Shown here: in pieces, positions 9,306 to 21,331 of the stretch
How positions within the stretch are numbered: position 1 is the stretch's first letter
Layout of the letters: every line of letters begins with the position of its first letter
Origin: Variovorax jilinensis
Lineage (GTDB): Bacteria > Pseudomonadota > Gammaproteobacteria > Burkholderiales > Burkholderiaceae_C
Reading direction: 5' to 3'
Length of the DNA: 64,000 nt
Assembly: GCF_030316885.1 (NCBI RefSeq)
Contig: NZ_JASZYQ010000004.1
Coordinates: 62,001 to 126,000 of the forward strand
Notes under the pieces: generated by a model
The model's database searches: none
What the model was told of the DNA's origin: nothing
What the model saw: only the letters and a program-made list of their open reading frames with translations
Translations under genes and position numbers: made by a program

Positions 9306-10489
9306 ACCTGCGCACCCCCGATCTCCAGGCCGACGGTTCGCCGTCGACCCCCGCGAGCCGAGTCATTCCGCTCGAGCGCTTCAACAAGTCCGAGGCGCTC
9401 TCGCTCGGCGTCGAGCTCGAGCTGCAGCTGGTCAACACGCACGACTACGATCTCGCGCCCTATGCCGAGGACATGCTGCGACTGATGGCGCAGACGCCGC
9501 TGCCGGGCAGCGTGGTGCCCGAGATGACCTCGAGCATGATCGAGATCTCGACCGACATCTGCCATTCGGCCGAGGACGTGATCAAGCAGCTGACGCCGAT
9601 CCGCGATGCGCTCGTGAAGAACGCCGACAAGCTCAACATCGCCGTGGTCGGCGGCGGCACGCATGCCTTCCAGCAATGGCACGAGCGCCGCATCTACGAC
9701 AAGCCGCGCTTTCGCGAGCTGTCGGAGCTCTACGGCTATCTGTCCAAGCAGTTCACGATCTTCGGCCAGCACGTGCACATCGGCTGCTCCGACGCCGACG
9801 GCGCGCTGCTGATGCTGCACCGCATGTCGCGCTACATCCCGCACTTCATCGCGCTGTCGGCCTCGTCGCCCTTCGTGCAGGGGCAGGACACGCAGTTCGA
9901 CTCGGCCCGGCTCAACTCGGTGTTCGCATTCCCGCTGTCGGGTCGCGCGCCCTTCACGCTCAAGTGGCGCGAGTTCGAGAACTACTTCATGCGCATGACG
10001 CGAACCGGCGTGGTGCGCAGCATGAAGGACTTCTACTGGGACATCCGTCCCAAGCCCGAGTTCGGCACCATCGAGATCCGCGTGTTCGACACGCCGCTCA
10101 CGGTCGAACGCGCAGCCGCACTGGCCGGCTACGTGCAGTCGCTCGCGGCCTGGTTCCTGCAGGAGCAGCCCTTCACGCCGACCGAGGACGACTACCTGGT
10201 CTACACCTACAACCGCTTCCAGGCTTGCCGCTTCGGGCTCGACGCGCTCTACGTCGATCCGGCCAGCGGCGAGCACATGCCGCTGCGCGACCACATCCTC
10301 ATGACCATGACCCAGCTCGAATGGCACAGCGAGGCGCTGAACGCCACGCAGGCGCTCGGCGAGCTGCGCACCAGCGTCGAGGCCAACCGGAACGACGCCC
10401 GCTGGCTGCGCGAGCGCCAGGCCAAGGAACGGCTGCTGGCCGAGGTGGTGCGGCAATCGGCGCTGCGCTTTCGCAGCTCGGCGGTATGA
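9302..10489 (+). CDS. carboxylate-amine ligase, glutamate-cysteine ligase type 2 (YbdK-like)
   Basis: Member of the GCS2 family (YbdK-like), 395 residues, the usual size. The N-terminal GVELELQLV and the central FGQHVHIGC segment are family marks. E. coli YbdK has weak glutamate-cysteine ligase activity and its true substrate is unknown, so I leave it general. It overlaps the antiporter upstream and thiL downstream by ATGA junctions, so the three genes are one translationally coupled unit. A separate classical gshA occurs at 56.5-57.8 kb, so this is probably not the main glutathione enzyme. Confidence 0.85.
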   Translation: MNLRTPDLQADGSPSTPASRVIPLERFNKSEALSLGVELELQLVNTHDYDLAPYAEDMLRLMAQTPLPGSVVPEMTSSMIEISTDICHSAEDVIKQLTPIRDALVKNADKLNIAVVGGGTHAFQQWHERRIYDKPRFRELSELYGYLSKQFTIFGQHVHIGCSDADGALLMLHRMSRYIPHFIALSASSPFVQGQDTQFDSARLNSVFAFPLSGRAPFTLKWREFENYFMRMTRTGVVRSMKDFYWDIRPKPEFGTIEIRVFDTPLTVERAAALAGYVQSLAAWFLQEQPFTPTEDDYLVYTYNRFQACRFGLDALYVDPASGEHMPLRDHILMTMTQLEWHSEALNATQALGELRTSVEANRNDARWLRERQAKERLLAEVVRQSALRFRSSAV

Positions 10490-11478
10490 GCGACAAGGCG
10501 GCCGGCGGCGAGTTCGGCCTCATCGCGCGCCACTTCACGCGCCCGGCAAGGCGCTCGCCGCTCGGCGTGGGCGACGACTGCGCGCTGCTCGCGCCGGCCC
10601 CAGGCATGCAGCTCGCGGTCTCGTCGGACATGCTGGTCGAGGGCCGGCACTTCCTCTCCACGGTGGAGCCGGCACGGCTCGGCCACAAGACGCTCGCGGT
10701 CAACCTCAGCGACCTGGCGGCCTGCGGCGCAAAGCCGCTGGCCTTCACGCTGGCCCTCTCGCTGCCCGCGATCGACGAGGCCTGGCTGGCCGGCTTCTCG
10801 CGCGGCCTGTTCGCGCTCGCCGACGCGCACGAATGCGAACTGGTCGGCGGCGACACCACGCGCGGCCCGCTCAATCTCTGCATCACGGTGTTCGGCGAGG
10901 TGCCCGCGGGCAGCGCGCTGCTGCGCTCGGGCGCGCGGGCCGGCGACGACGTCTGGGTCAGCGGCACGCTCGGCGACGCGCGGCTCGCGCTCGAGGTCTT
11001 CCGCGGCAGCCTGTCGCTGCCGGCCCCCGCGTTCGAGCATGCGCGCCTGCGCATGGAGCAGCCCACGCCCAGGGTCGGGCTCGGTCTCGCGCTGCGCGGC
11101 ATCGCGAGCGCCGCGGTCGACCTCAGCGACGGCCTGGTCGGCGACCTCGGCCACGTGCTGCGTGCGAGCGGCGTCGGTGCGTGCATCGACGCCGATGCGG
11201 TCGCGACGCTGCTCGGCATCGACGCGCTAAGCGACCTGCCCGCTCCAACGCTGGCGCGCGAGCTGCGCCGGGCCTGCGCGCTGGCGGGCGGGGACGACTA
11301 CGAACTGGCCTTCACGGCGCCGGCCGCACGGCGCGCCGACGTCGAACGGGCCGCCAACACCAGCGCGACGGCGGTCACGCGGATCGGCCGCATCGAGGCC
11401 GAGCCCGGGCTGCGGCTGGTGGATGCGCAGGGCACCGCGGTGGCGGCGCAGTTCGCGGCCTTCGACCACTTCGCCTGA
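10486..11478 (+). CDS. thiL: thiamine-monophosphate kinase
   Basis: ATP-dependent kinase forming thiamine diphosphate from thiamine monophosphate, the last step of cofactor synthesis. The 330 residues carry the ThiL/PurM-type motifs GVGDDCALL (27-35), [29 protein letters not shown] and [13 protein letters not shown], which bind ATP-Mg and substrate. Its ATG overlaps the preceding stop (ATGA), and pgpA follows within about 50 bp; the thiL-pgpA neighbourhood is common in proteobacteria. Confidence 0.95.
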   Translation: MSDKAAGGEFGLIARHFTRPARRSPLGVGDDCALLAPAPGMQLAVSSDMLVEGRHFLSTVEPARLGHKTLAVNLSDLAACGAKPLAFTLALSLPAIDEAWLAGFSRGLFALADAHECELVGGDTTRGPLNLCITVFGEVPAGSALLRSGARAGDDVWVSGTLGDARLALEVFRGSLSLPAPAFEHARLRMEQPTPRVGLGLALRGIASAAVDLSDGLVGDLGHVLRASGVGACIDADAVATLLGIDALSDLPAPTLARELRRACALAGGDDYELAFTAPAARRADVERAANTSATAVTRIGRIEAEPGLRLVDAQGTAVAAQFAAFDHFA

Positions 11479-11529
11479 GCCGGCGGCGCCGGGGGGCACG
11501 CCCCCGAGATGCGCGACACTGGCGCCTTC

Positions 11530-12090
11530 ATGCAAGCCACCGACATCGCTCCCGCGCCCGCCATCCCGCCCCGCCCGACCCTGCGCTTCCTGTTCGCGCA
11601 CCCGGCCCACCTGATCGCGCTCGGCTTCGGCTCGGGCCTGCCGCGCCGGGCACCCGGCACGGTCGGCACCCTGTGGGGCTGGGTCGCCTATCTGGTGATG
11701 GAACGCTTCCTGTCAACCGCCACCATCGGCTGGGTCATCCTGGCCTCGCTGCCGATCGGCTGGTGGGCCTGCACCGTGACCGCGCGCCATCTGAAGATCG
11801 CCGATCCGGGCTGCGTGGTGTGGGACGAGATCGTCGCCTTCTGGCTGATCCTGTGGCTGGTGCTGCCGGGCGGACTGCTGGCGCAGATCATCGCCTTCGC
11901 GCTGTTCCGCTACTTCGACGCCGCCAAGCCCGGCCCGGTGGGCTGGGCCGATCGCCTGTTCAAGCAGCGCGATACCGACATGGGTGCGCTGCGCTGGCGC
12001 GCCGCCGGCTTCGGCATTCTGTTTGACGACATCGTGGCGGCGTTCTGCACTCTGCTCGTGATCGCCGCCTGGCGCTTCTGGTTCCAGTGA
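11530..12090 (+). CDS. pgpA: phosphatidylglycerophosphatase A
   Basis: Inner-membrane phosphatase converting phosphatidylglycerophosphate to phosphatidylglycerol. The 186 residues show the PgpA motifs SGLPRRAPGTVGTLWG near the N-terminus, DEIVAFW in the middle and RYFDAAKPGPVGWAD later, separated by hydrophobic helices. An alternative ATG at 11509 adds seven residues (MRDTGAF). It follows thiL and its end abuts the CinA-type gene, whose ribosome-binding site begins directly after this stop. Confidence 0.93.
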   Translation: MQATDIAPAPAIPPRPTLRFLFAHPAHLIALGFGSGLPRRAPGTVGTLWGWVAYLVMERFLSTATIGWVILASLPIGWWACTVTARHLKIADPGCVVWDEIVAFWLILWLVLPGGLLAQIIAFALFRYFDAAKPGPVGWADRLFKQRDTDMGALRWRAAGFGILFDDIVAAFCTLLVIAAWRFWFQ

Positions 12091-12092
12091 TG

Positions 12093-12100
12093 AAGGAGGA
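12093..12100 (+). promoter_or_regulatory. ribosome-binding site that sets the CinA-type gene start
   Basis: AAGGAGGA is a near-perfect Shine-Dalgarno sequence lying just after the pgpA stop. It sits about five bases before a GTG at 12105 but downstream of the in-frame GTG (12087) and ATG (12090), so it supports the 12105 start. Confidence 0.6.
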
Positions 12101-12104
12101 CTTC

Positions 12105-12620
12105 GTGATCGATCCTGCTGCGCCGGCTCCTGCCGACCTCGACATCCCGGCACTCGTGCTGCGCATGGCTGACCTGCTGCAGCAGCGGCACTGGATGATG
12201 GCCGCGGCCGAGAGCTGCACCGGCGGGCTGATCGCCGGAGCCTGCACCGATCTCGCGGGCTCGAGCGCCTGGTTCGAGCGCGGCTTCGTCACGTATTCGA
12301 ACGAGGCCAAGAGCGAGATGCTCGGCGTCGACGCCGCGCTCATCGCTGCCCACGGCGCGGTCAGCGAACCCGTGGCGCGCGCGATGGCCGAAGGCGCCGT
12401 GGCCCGCTCGCAGGCCCGCGCCGCGGTGGCCGTGACCGGCGTGGCCGGCCCCACGGGAGGCTCGCCGGAGAAGCCGGTCGGCACGGTCTGGTTCGGCTGG
12501 TCGGTGGACGGTGCCGTGCGCACCGAGCGCCGCCGCTTCGAAGGCGACCGCGCGGCCGTGCGCCAGGCCACGGTGCACTATGCGCTGCAGACGCTGGCGT
12601 CCCTGGTCGAGCAGCCCTGA
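12105..12620 (+). CDS. CinA C-terminal-type nicotinamide-nucleotide amidohydrolase
   Basis: Single-domain CinA C-terminal (PncC-like) protein, about 171 residues. Family members deamidate nicotinamide mononucleotide to nicotinate mononucleotide in pyridine-nucleotide salvage. The motif AAAESCTGGLIAG with Ser37, and the later FVTYSNEAKSEMLGV with Tyr and Lys, match the family's catalytic region; AVTGVAGPTGGSPEKPVGTV is the conserved glycine-rich end. GTG at 12105 is preferred on its strong ribosome-binding site; GTG at 12087 would add six residues and overlap pgpA. The N-terminal MoCF-like CinA domain is absent, which is common. Confidence 0.88.
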   Translation: MIDPAAPAPADLDIPALVLRMADLLQQRHWMMAAAESCTGGLIAGACTDLAGSSAWFERGFVTYSNEAKSEMLGVDAALIAAHGAVSEPVARAMAEGAVARSQARAAVAVTGVAGPTGGSPEKPVGTVWFGWSVDGAVRTERRRFEGDRAAVRQATVHYALQTLASLVEQP

Positions 12621-12643
12621 CCGCGCACCGCGTAGGATGCCGC

Positions 12644-13129
12644 ATGCAAACCGAACAGACCCTGCGCCGTCTCTACGACGCCTTCCAGAAGCTCGACGCC
12701 GACACCATGGCGACCTGCTATGCACCCGAGGCGAGCTTCGACGACGAGGCCTTCTCGCTGCGCGGCGCACGCGAGATCGGCGGCATGTGGAAGATGCTGT
12801 GCAGCGGCACCCGGGCCAAGGGCGCCGCGGTGTGGCGGCTCAGCTACCGCGACATCGAGGCCGACGCCGCGCGCGGCAAGGCGCACTGGGATGCCCACTA
12901 CCTCTTCAGTGCCACCGGCCGCATCGTCGACAACGCGATCGATTCGCGCTTCACCTTCACGCCCGAGGGCCTGATCGCAACCCAGCGCGACAGCTTCGAC
13001 TTCTGGCGCTGGTCGCGGCAGGCGCTCGGCGCACCGGGCCTGCTGCTGGGCTGGTCGCCGATGCTGAAGAACAAGGTGCGCGCCACCGCGGCCACCAATC
13101 TCGCGGCCTGGCTCGCGCGCAACCCCTGA
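12644..13129 (+). CDS. SnoaL/NTF2-like domain protein
   Basis: A 161-residue protein with the NTF2-like start TLRRLYDAFQKLDADTMATC followed by YAPEASFDDEAF, typical of SnoaL-type folds of the ketosteroid-isomerase superfamily. HWDAHYLFSATGRIVDNAI and the strand SRFTFTPEGLI fit the curved sheet of the fold. No signal peptide. The substrate or role cannot be inferred. It begins 23 bp after the CinA-type gene and may be co-transcribed with it. Confidence 0.75.
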   Translation: MQTEQTLRRLYDAFQKLDADTMATCYAPEASFDDEAFSLRGAREIGGMWKMLCSGTRAKGAAVWRLSYRDIEADAARGKAHWDAHYLFSATGRIVDNAIDSRFTFTPEGLIATQRDSFDFWRWSRQALGAPGLLLGWSPMLKNKVRATAATNLAAWLARNP

Positions 13130-13158
13130 AACCCTGCTGCTCCTGCACCGACTCCCCA

Positions 13159-13467
13159 ATGACCGACATCACGATCACCGACAACCCGGCGCAACACCGC
13201 TACGAGGCCGCCATCGGCGGCCAGCTCGCGGGCTACTGCGAATACAACCTCCTGAGCGAGGCGATCATGTTCACCCACACCGAGGTGCTGGAGGCCTTCG
13301 AGGGCAAGGGCGTGGGCTCGGCCATCGCGCGCCACGTGCTCGACCGCGCGCGCGCCGACGGCAAGCAGGTGATCCCGGTCTGCCAGTTCATCGCCGGCTA
13401 CATCCGCAAGCACCGCGACTACGTCGACCTGGTGCGGCCCGACGTGCAGCGCGCCTTCAAGATCTGA
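13159..13467 (+). CDS. GNAT-like N-acetyltransferase (YjdJ type)
   Basis: Short (102-residue) GNAT-like domain of the GCN5-related class that covers only the acetyl-CoA-binding core. The acetyl-CoA pyrophosphate loop EGKGVGSAIARHVLDRAR is clear, followed by QVIPVCQFIAGYIRKHRDY, typical of the YjdJ/human GTLF3B-like subfamily. The acceptor is unknown. Lies 29 bp after the NTF2-like gene on the same strand and ends 12 bp before the convergent substrate-binding protein. Confidence 0.85.
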   Translation: MTDITITDNPAQHRYEAAIGGQLAGYCEYNLLSEAIMFTHTEVLEAFEGKGVGSAIARHVLDRARADGKQVIPVCQFIAGYIRKHRDYVDLVRPDVQRAFKI

Positions 13468-13479
13468 GCCGCGGGCTCA

Positions 13480-14463
13480 CTACTGGATCACGCGGTCGGC
13501 GCGCTCGAGCACCGGCCGCGGAACCGCGAAGCCGAGCTGCTTCGCGGTCTTGAGATTGATCAGCAGCTCGAACTTGGTCGGCTGCTCGATCGGCAGGTCG
13601 GCCGGCCTGGCGCCCTTGAGGATGCGGTCGACGTAGCGCGCGCCGTCCTTGCCTTCGTTGCCGTAGCCCGGCCCGTAGGCCATGAGGCAGCCGTTCTCGG
13701 CATAGTCGCCGCGTGCGCAGATCGACGGCAGCCCGTTCTGCAGCGCGAGGTCGGCGATCAGCTTCTGGTTCGAATTGGCGACCGGATTGAGCGTCACCCA
13801 GACCGCCCCCGCATGCGCCTTGACCGCATCCCTGAAGGCCTGCGCATAGCCCTCGGGGCTGCTGACCTCCATCGAATGCAGCTGCAGGCCGAGCGTGCGG
13901 GCCGGGCCCTGGCTGGCCTCCCACTGGGGCACCGAGCCCGGCGCGGTCGGGTCCCACAGCACCGCCACGCGGGTGTTGCCCGGCACCGTCTCCTTCAACA
14001 GCTCGAGCCGCTTGCCGGTGAGGATGGCCGCCACGTTGGTGATGCCGGTCGCATTGCCGCCGGGCCGCGCGAGGCTCAGCGCGAGGCCGGTGGTGATCGG
14101 GTCCGTGACGCCCATGAACACGATGGGCACGGTGTCCGTGCTCCTCTTCGCGGCCTGCGCCGCATTGGTGGTCACGGCGACCAGCACATCGACGTCGAGG
14201 CGCATCAGTTCCTCGGCCAGCGCGGGCAGGCGGCGCAGGTCCTGGCTCTCGTGACGGTAGTCGATCCGGATGTTCTGCCCTTCGACATAGCCCAGATCGC
14301 GCAGTCCCTGGCGGAAGGCCTCGAGGCGCGGCGCGTCGGCGCTGGCCGAGACGGCCGCGAGGTAGCCCAGGCGCGGCACCTTCTTCGCCGGCTGCGCGCG
14401 CACGGGCGCCAGCGCGAGCGCCAGCACGCCGGCCAGCAGCAGCCCCAGGAACCTGCATCGCAT
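13480..14463 (-). CDS. ABC-type substrate-binding protein (ABC_sub_bind/TrpX family)
   Basis: Periplasmic binding protein of 327 residues. A signal peptide (MRCRFLGLLLAGVLALALAP, then VRA) precedes the mature start near QPAKKVPRLGYL. KVPRLGYL, GYVEGQNIRIDYR and PIVFMGVTDPITTGLALSLA are typical of the ABC_sub_bind family. No permease or ATPase gene is adjacent, so it may work as a sensor partner rather than a transporter part. Of two near-adjacent ATGs the second is chosen: AAGGAGG lies six bases before it but touches the first. Divergent from a Cache-type histidine kinase. Confidence 0.88.
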   Translation of the reverse strand: MRCRFLGLLLAGVLALALAPVRAQPAKKVPRLGYLAAVSASADAPRLEAFRQGLRDLGYVEGQNIRIDYRHESQDLRRLPALAEELMRLDVDVLVAVTTNAAQAAKRSTDTVPIVFMGVTDPITTGLALSLARPGGNATGITNVAAILTGKRLELLKETVPGNTRVAVLWDPTAPGSVPQWEASQGPARTLGLQLHSMEVSSPEGYAQAFRDAVKAHAGAVWVTLNPVANSNQKLIADLALQNGLPSICARGDYAENGCLMAYGPGYGNEGKDGARYVDRILKGARPADLPIEQPTKFELLINLKTAKQLGFAVPRPVLERADRVIQ

Positions 14464-14469
14464 CCGCAT

Positions 14470-14476
14470 CCTCCTT
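14470..14476 (-). promoter_or_regulatory. ribosome-binding site fixing the start of the binding protein
   Basis: On the minus strand the bases read AAGGAGG. The spacing is six bases to the ATG ending at 14461 but zero to the ATG just upstream (14467-14469), which decides the start. Confidence 0.6.
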
Positions 14477-14595
14477 CTCGACCGACCATCGAGCGCAGAT
14501 TCTGCGCCGTCCACGGGGCCTTGCCGCTGCCCCATGCGCTCTAGCGCATCGGCCATTGGGCCTAGGCGCGCGGCCTTCCCATCGCGCGCGGCCGG

Positions 14596-17072
<2,477 letters not shown>

Positions 17073-17076
<4 letters not shown>

Positions 17077-18188
17077 GCACCGGAAGCATCCTGATCGTCG
17101 ACGACGTCGCCAAGAACGTGCGCCTGCTGGCCGACGTGCTCGGCGCCCGCGGCTACCGCACGCGTACCGCCGCCTCGGGCCTCGAGGCGCTGGCCAGCAT
17201 CTCCGCCGAGCCGCCGGACCTGGTGCTGCTCGACGTGATGATGCCGGGCATGAACGGCTACGAGGTCTGTCGCGCCATCCGCGCCGATCCGCTGCACGCC
17301 GTGCTGCCCGTGGTGCTCGTGACCGCGCTCGACCCCGAGCAGGAGCGCGTCAACGGCCTCGATGCCGGCGCCGACGACTTCCTCGGCAAGCCCATCAACC
17401 AGGCCGAGCTGATGGCACGGGTGCGCTCGCTGCTGCGCGTGAAGTCGCTCTACGACGAGGTGCAGCGCCAGCGCGCCGAGCTGCAGGCCTGGAACGCCAC
17501 GCTCGAGCAGCGCGTGGCCGACAGCGTTCGGCAGCTCGAGCGCGTGGGCCAGCTCAAGCGCTTCTTCTCGCCGCAGCTGGCCGAGGCGATCCTGGCCGGC
17601 GGCGCCGGCGATCCGCTGCGCAGCCACCGGCGCGAGATCACGGTGGTGTTCCTCGACCTGCGCGGCTTCACGGCCTTCACCGAGACCGCCGACCCCGAGG
17701 AGGTGATGGCCGTGCTGGCCCAGTACCACGCCGCGATGGGGCGGCTGGTGCTGGCGCACGAAGGCACGCTGGAACGCTTCTCGGGGGACGGCATGATGAT
17801 CTTCTTCAACGATCCCCAGCCCGTGCCCGACGCCTCGGCGCGCGCGCTGCGCATGGCGGTCGCGATGCAGCGCGAGATGGCGGCGCTCAGCGGCCAGTGG
17901 CGCCGACGCGGCTACGACCTGCACATGGGCATCGGCATCGCGCAGGGCTTCGCGACGCTCGGCGGCATCGGCTTCGACGGCCGCATCGACTACGGCGCCA
18001 TCGGCACCGTGACCAATCTGGCGGCACGCCTGTGCGGCGAGGCCGCAGGCGGCCAGATCCTGGTCTCGCAGCGCGTGCAGGCCGAACTGCACGAGCAGGC
18101 CGGCGACGCCGAATGGGCCATCGAGCCGATCGGCGAGCTGGAGCTCAAGGGCTTCCAGCGCAAGGTGCCGGCCTGGCGCGTGGCCTGA
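17073..18188 (+). CDS. receiver-domain class III nucleotide cyclase
   Basis: A 371-residue two-domain protein. The receiver domain (1-125) has the phospho-acceptor Asp54 in LVLLDVMMPGMNGYEV and the conserved Lys106. A coiled coil (about 125-165) leads to a class III adenylate/guanylate cyclase domain with metal-binding Asp195 (VVFLDLRGFT) and Asp239 (RFSGDGMMIFF) and transition-state residues Asn315 and Arg319. The positions that usually specify adenine are Arg235 and Gly308 here, so ATP versus GTP use is uncertain. GTG start overlapping the kinase stop (GTGA) implies coupled translation; the kinase is the likely phosphodonor. Confidence 0.9.
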
Positions 18189-18195
18189 GCGGCGT

Positions 18196-19413
18196 TCAGG
18201 CGCCCTGCCGGACCGGCCGTGCGCCCGGCCCCGGCAACCAGGCGAAGGCCAGCGTGGCCGCGACCAGCAGCGCGGCGATGGTCGCGAGCACCGCACGATA
18301 GGCCTCGACGCCGTGCGCCACGCCGACCGAGGCCGCAACGCCGGTGACCCACTGCATCAGCGCCACGCCGAGGAACATCGCCATCGTGAACACCGCCATC
18401 GCGCGGCCCGTCAGCGCGACCGGGTAGGCCGTTCGCACGTCGGCGTACTGCCAGACGATGAAGCCCGCGAGCAGGCCGATCAGCACCATGCCGGCGACAT
18501 CGACCCAGGCCTCGGTGAAGACCGCGATGGCCGCGAACAGGGCCGCGTAGAGCAGGCTGCAGCCGATGATGCGGCGACGCCGCACCGGACCGTCGCGGTC
18601 GAGGCGGCCGAACAGCGGTGGTCCGACCAGCGAGATCAGCGACACGATCAGCGCGACATTGCCGCTCTGCACCAGCGAGAAGCCGTGGCGGTCGATCAGC
18701 AGCGGCCCGAGCCAGAGCCCGCGCAGCGAGATGAAGGCCGCGTAGGTGACCGCGCCGAGCACCATGATGCCGAGCGTGTGCGGCAGCGCGAGCAGGGCGC
18801 CGAACTGGCGCAGCGCGGCCGCCACCGATTCCCTGGGCTGGCCGGCCGGGCGGCCGGGCTCGCGCACCCAGCGCCAGATCACGAGCCAGGCCAGCGCCGA
18901 GGCCGCGGCCAGCACCACGAAGCCGGCGCGCCACGAACGTTCCTGCACCAGCCATGCGAGCGGCGTGCCGGTCAGCAGCATGCCGAGCCCGCCGATGCCG
19001 AGCACCAGCCCCGAGACCGAGGCGAAGCGCGCGGCCGGGAAGTGGCGCGCGATGAACACGGTGCAGACCAGGAAGGCCGGCGCGCAGCCGACGCCGATGA
19101 GCACCTGGCCCAACACCAGCACCATGTAGTTGCCGGTCGCTGCCGACAGCAGCGCACCCGCGATCGCCAGCGGGAAGGCGACGAGCACGGTGCGCCGCAC
19201 GCCATGCAGGTCGATGCCGATCCCCATGAACAGCTGCATCGCGCCGAAGGCGAAATGGAAGGCGCCGGAAAACACGCCGAGTGCCTGCGCCGACAGCGCG
19301 AACTCGGCCTGCAGCTGGCTCGCCATGACCGCGCCCACCGTGCGGAACGCCTGGCTCATGGCGAAGGCGGTACACAGCGCGAGCACCATGGCCCAGGCAG
19401 TGCGGGTCGTCAT
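18196..19413 (-). CDS. major facilitator superfamily transporter
   Basis: A 405-residue protein with 12 hydrophobic helices in the two-times-six MFS pattern. The first half carries the FAFGAMQLFMGIGIDLHGVR loop-2 region and the GLVLGIGGLGMLLTGTPLAW TM5 motif; the halves are joined by a charged central loop. The substrate is not predictable. The ATG at 19413 is chosen over an in-frame TTG at 19431. It is 79 bp downstream of the SEC-C gene on the same strand and convergent with the receiver-cyclase gene. Confidence 0.85.
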   Translation of the reverse strand: MTTRTAWAMVLALCTAFAMSQAFRTVGAVMASQLQAEFALSAQALGVFSGAFHFAFGAMQLFMGIGIDLHGVRRTVLVAFPLAIAGALLSAATGNYMVLVLGQVLIGVGCAPAFLVCTVFIARHFPAARFASVSGLVLGIGGLGMLLTGTPLAWLVQERSWRAGFVVLAAASALAWLVIWRWVREPGRPAGQPRESVAAALRQFGALLALPHTLGIMVLGAVTYAAFISLRGLWLGPLLIDRHGFSLVQSGNVALIVSLISLVGPPLFGRLDRDGPVRRRRIIGCSLLYAALFAAIAVFTEAWVDVAGMVLIGLLAGFIVWQYADVRTAYPVALTGRAMAVFTMAMFLGVALMQWVTGVAASVGVAHGVEAYRAVLATIAALLVAATLAFAWLPGPGARPVRQGA

Positions 19414-19492
19414 TCCGACCCCGGGATTCAAACCGGCATCTCCACCGCGCGACGGCGGGAGGCCGCACCCGGCGGGCCGGCCTGGCGGAGCG

Positions 19493-20275
19493 CTACTGAC
19501 CGTGGCACTTCTTGAACTTCTTCCCGCTGCCGCAGGGGCAGGGATCGTTTCGGCCGGGCGTGGCCTCGCGGCGCACGGTCTCGACCTTCGGCCCCATGCT
19601 GCGCCACAGCTGGCGCAGGTCGTAGACCGCCCAGATCGCGGCGCCGAAATCGTCGACCCGCTCCTGGCTCACGCTGGGCGGGCCATCCTCGCTGTACATC
19701 GACAGCGCGGGCTTGCCGGTGTCGTCCTCGGTCAGCGTGACGATCGCGTCGAGCGCCTCGTCGAGCATCTGCGCCGCGTCCTTGTCGCGCGGGGCGGTCC
19801 ATTCGTCGGGCCAGTTCTCGACCGCATACATGAAGCCGAGCGCCCACACCTGGGCAAAGGAGGGAATCGCCTCGCCCGCCATCTCGGCCCGCTCTTCCTC
19901 GGGCAGCGCTGCGATCGCGCCGCGCGTGTCCAGCACCTCGGGCTGCCAGGTGCGCTCGTCGTCGAGCGACTGCACGTCGGCGTCGAGGCCGGTCTCGATC
20001 TCGCGCCAGCGGCGCTTCCAGCGCCATACGAATTCCATGTGCCGGGCCGGCACGAAGCCTTCGCCGAGCAGTACCGGCCAGTACTCGGCCGGCTCGATGA
20101 CGCGCCGGGTGCAGACCAGCGCCGCCATGAAACCCTCGCAGAACTCCCACTGCGGGGTCTCCTCGTCCTCGGCGCGCAGGGCGTCGAGCACCTGGTCCTG
20201 GGCGTCGAAATCGTCGGGGCCGAGCGGAGCGCTGTCGGGCGAGGAAGGAGTCGGTGTATCGGTGGGGCTGTTCAT
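19493..20275 (-). CDS. UPF0149 (YgfB/YecA) family protein with C-terminal SEC-C motif
   Basis: A 260-residue acidic protein. The body (about 40-200) matches the UPF0149 YgfB/YecA type, with [18 protein letters not shown] and the helix [19 protein letters not shown]. It ends in a canonical SEC-C zinc motif, [17 protein letters not shown], like the SecA C-terminus. The E. coli relative YecA is reported to bind ribosomes and SecB through its SEC-C tail; the same role here is inference. Starts at an ATG (20275), divergent from the kinase-like gene. Confidence 0.88.
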   Translation of the reverse strand: MNSPTDTPTPSSPDSAPLGPDDFDAQDQVLDALRAEDEETPQWEFCEGFMAALVCTRRVIEPAEYWPVLLGEGFVPARHMEFVWRWKRRWREIETGLDADVQSLDDERTWQPEVLDTRGAIAALPEEERAEMAGEAIPSFAQVWALGFMYAVENWPDEWTAPRDKDAAQMLDEALDAIVTLTEDDTGKPALSMYSEDGPPSVSQERVDDFGAAIWAVYDLRQLWRSMGPKVETVRREATPGRNDPCPCGSGKKFKKCHGQ

Positions 20276-20436
20276 GGGAATGGAAAATGCAGCCCTCTAT
20301 GATGCAGCAGGCTGACGGAGACCCCCATTCCCAAATCGACGATGTCACCGTTTCCGGTGCGCCACCCCTTCCTTGCGCTCTGCCCGGCCGGGCTGGAGGC
20401 CACCGCGCAGAGCGGCCGCGATCTGCCGCTCGCGAC

Positions 20437-21330
20437 ATGAATCCCGGTCGACGCGCCTCGTCCACGCGCGTGCAGATGCGCAAGGGCCTGGCCTCGGCTC
20501 CGGCACCGCTCGAGCCCGAAGCGCCGCCGCAGCCCGGCGACTACGCCGAATTCCTGCGCACGACGCTGCCGCAGCAGGGCAAGGCGGTGGCCAGCCATCG
20601 CCTGGGCAGCGAGCGCGTCTGGCTCAAGAAGGCGGGCCCGCGCCACGGCAAGCTGCGCTACCACCTGCTGGCCGCGATCGCCGGCACGCTGCGGCTCGAC
20701 GTGCTGTCGCCGGTACCCAATCCGGGGGGAGAGGCCGCGATCGAGATCGAGGCGCGCCGGCTGCGCGCGCTCGGCGCGGTCGGACTGCGCGTGCCGGCGG
20801 TGCTCGCGCAGCAGGCCGACGGACTGCTGATCTCCGACCTGGGCCAGAGCGGCCGACCGCCCGTGGTGCTGCAGGAACGGCTCGACCAGGCGGCCGCCGC
20901 CGGGCCGGTGGCGCTGCTCGCGACCTGGCGCGAGGGGCTGGATGCCATCGCGATCGTGCATGCGCGCGAGGCCTACCTGAGCCAGGCCTTCGACCGCAAC
21001 CTCGTGCAATGCCCCGACGGCACCATCGGCTACATCGATTTCGAGGACGACCCCGGCGAGACCCTGCCGCTGCCCGAATGCCAGGCGCGCGACTGGCTCA
21101 GCTACCTGCACTCCACCGCGATGCTGGTCGACGCCGCATCGCCGCACGCGGCCGCCGCGCACTGGCACGAGGTGCTCGGCCAGGCCAGTGCAGAGGTCCG
21201 CGACCGCCTGGCCGTGGCGGCCCGGCGCATGCGCTGGCTGCGGCATCTGCCGCGCGGCCGGCGCTGGGGGCGCGACACGCAGCGCGTGCGCGCCGTGGCA
21301 CGGCTGCTGGCGCGCTGGTACGGGAAATGA
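20437..21330 (+). CDS. protein-kinase-like fold protein with degenerate catalytic loop
   Basis: A 297-residue protein that I cannot assign to a named family. Several features recall small RIO/Kdo-kinase-like folds: a Lys pair at 64-65 after a strand, an alphaC-like helix EIEARRLRALG (Glu104/Glu106), His175, then FDRNL with Asp186 and Asn188, and IDFEDDP with Asp201 where the metal-binding DFG-like Asp would be. The loop is shorter than the usual HGDxxxxN. The C-terminus is Arg-rich (RRMRWLRHLPRGRRWGR). No membrane helix; it may phosphorylate a small molecule or lipid sugar, or be inactive. Confidence is for the gene, not the function. Confidence 0.7.
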   Translation: MNPGRRASSTRVQMRKGLASAPAPLEPEAPPQPGDYAEFLRTTLPQQGKAVASHRLGSERVWLKKAGPRHGKLRYHLLAAIAGTLRLDVLSPVPNPGGEAAIEIEARRLRALGAVGLRVPAVLAQQADGLLISDLGQSGRPPVVLQERLDQAAAAGPVALLATWREGLDAIAIVHAREAYLSQAFDRNLVQCPDGTIGYIDFEDDPGETLPLPECQARDWLSYLHSTAMLVDAASPHAAAAHWHEVLGQASAEVRDRLAVAARRMRWLRHLPRGRRWGRDTQRVRAVARLLARWYGK

Positions 21331-21331
21331 C

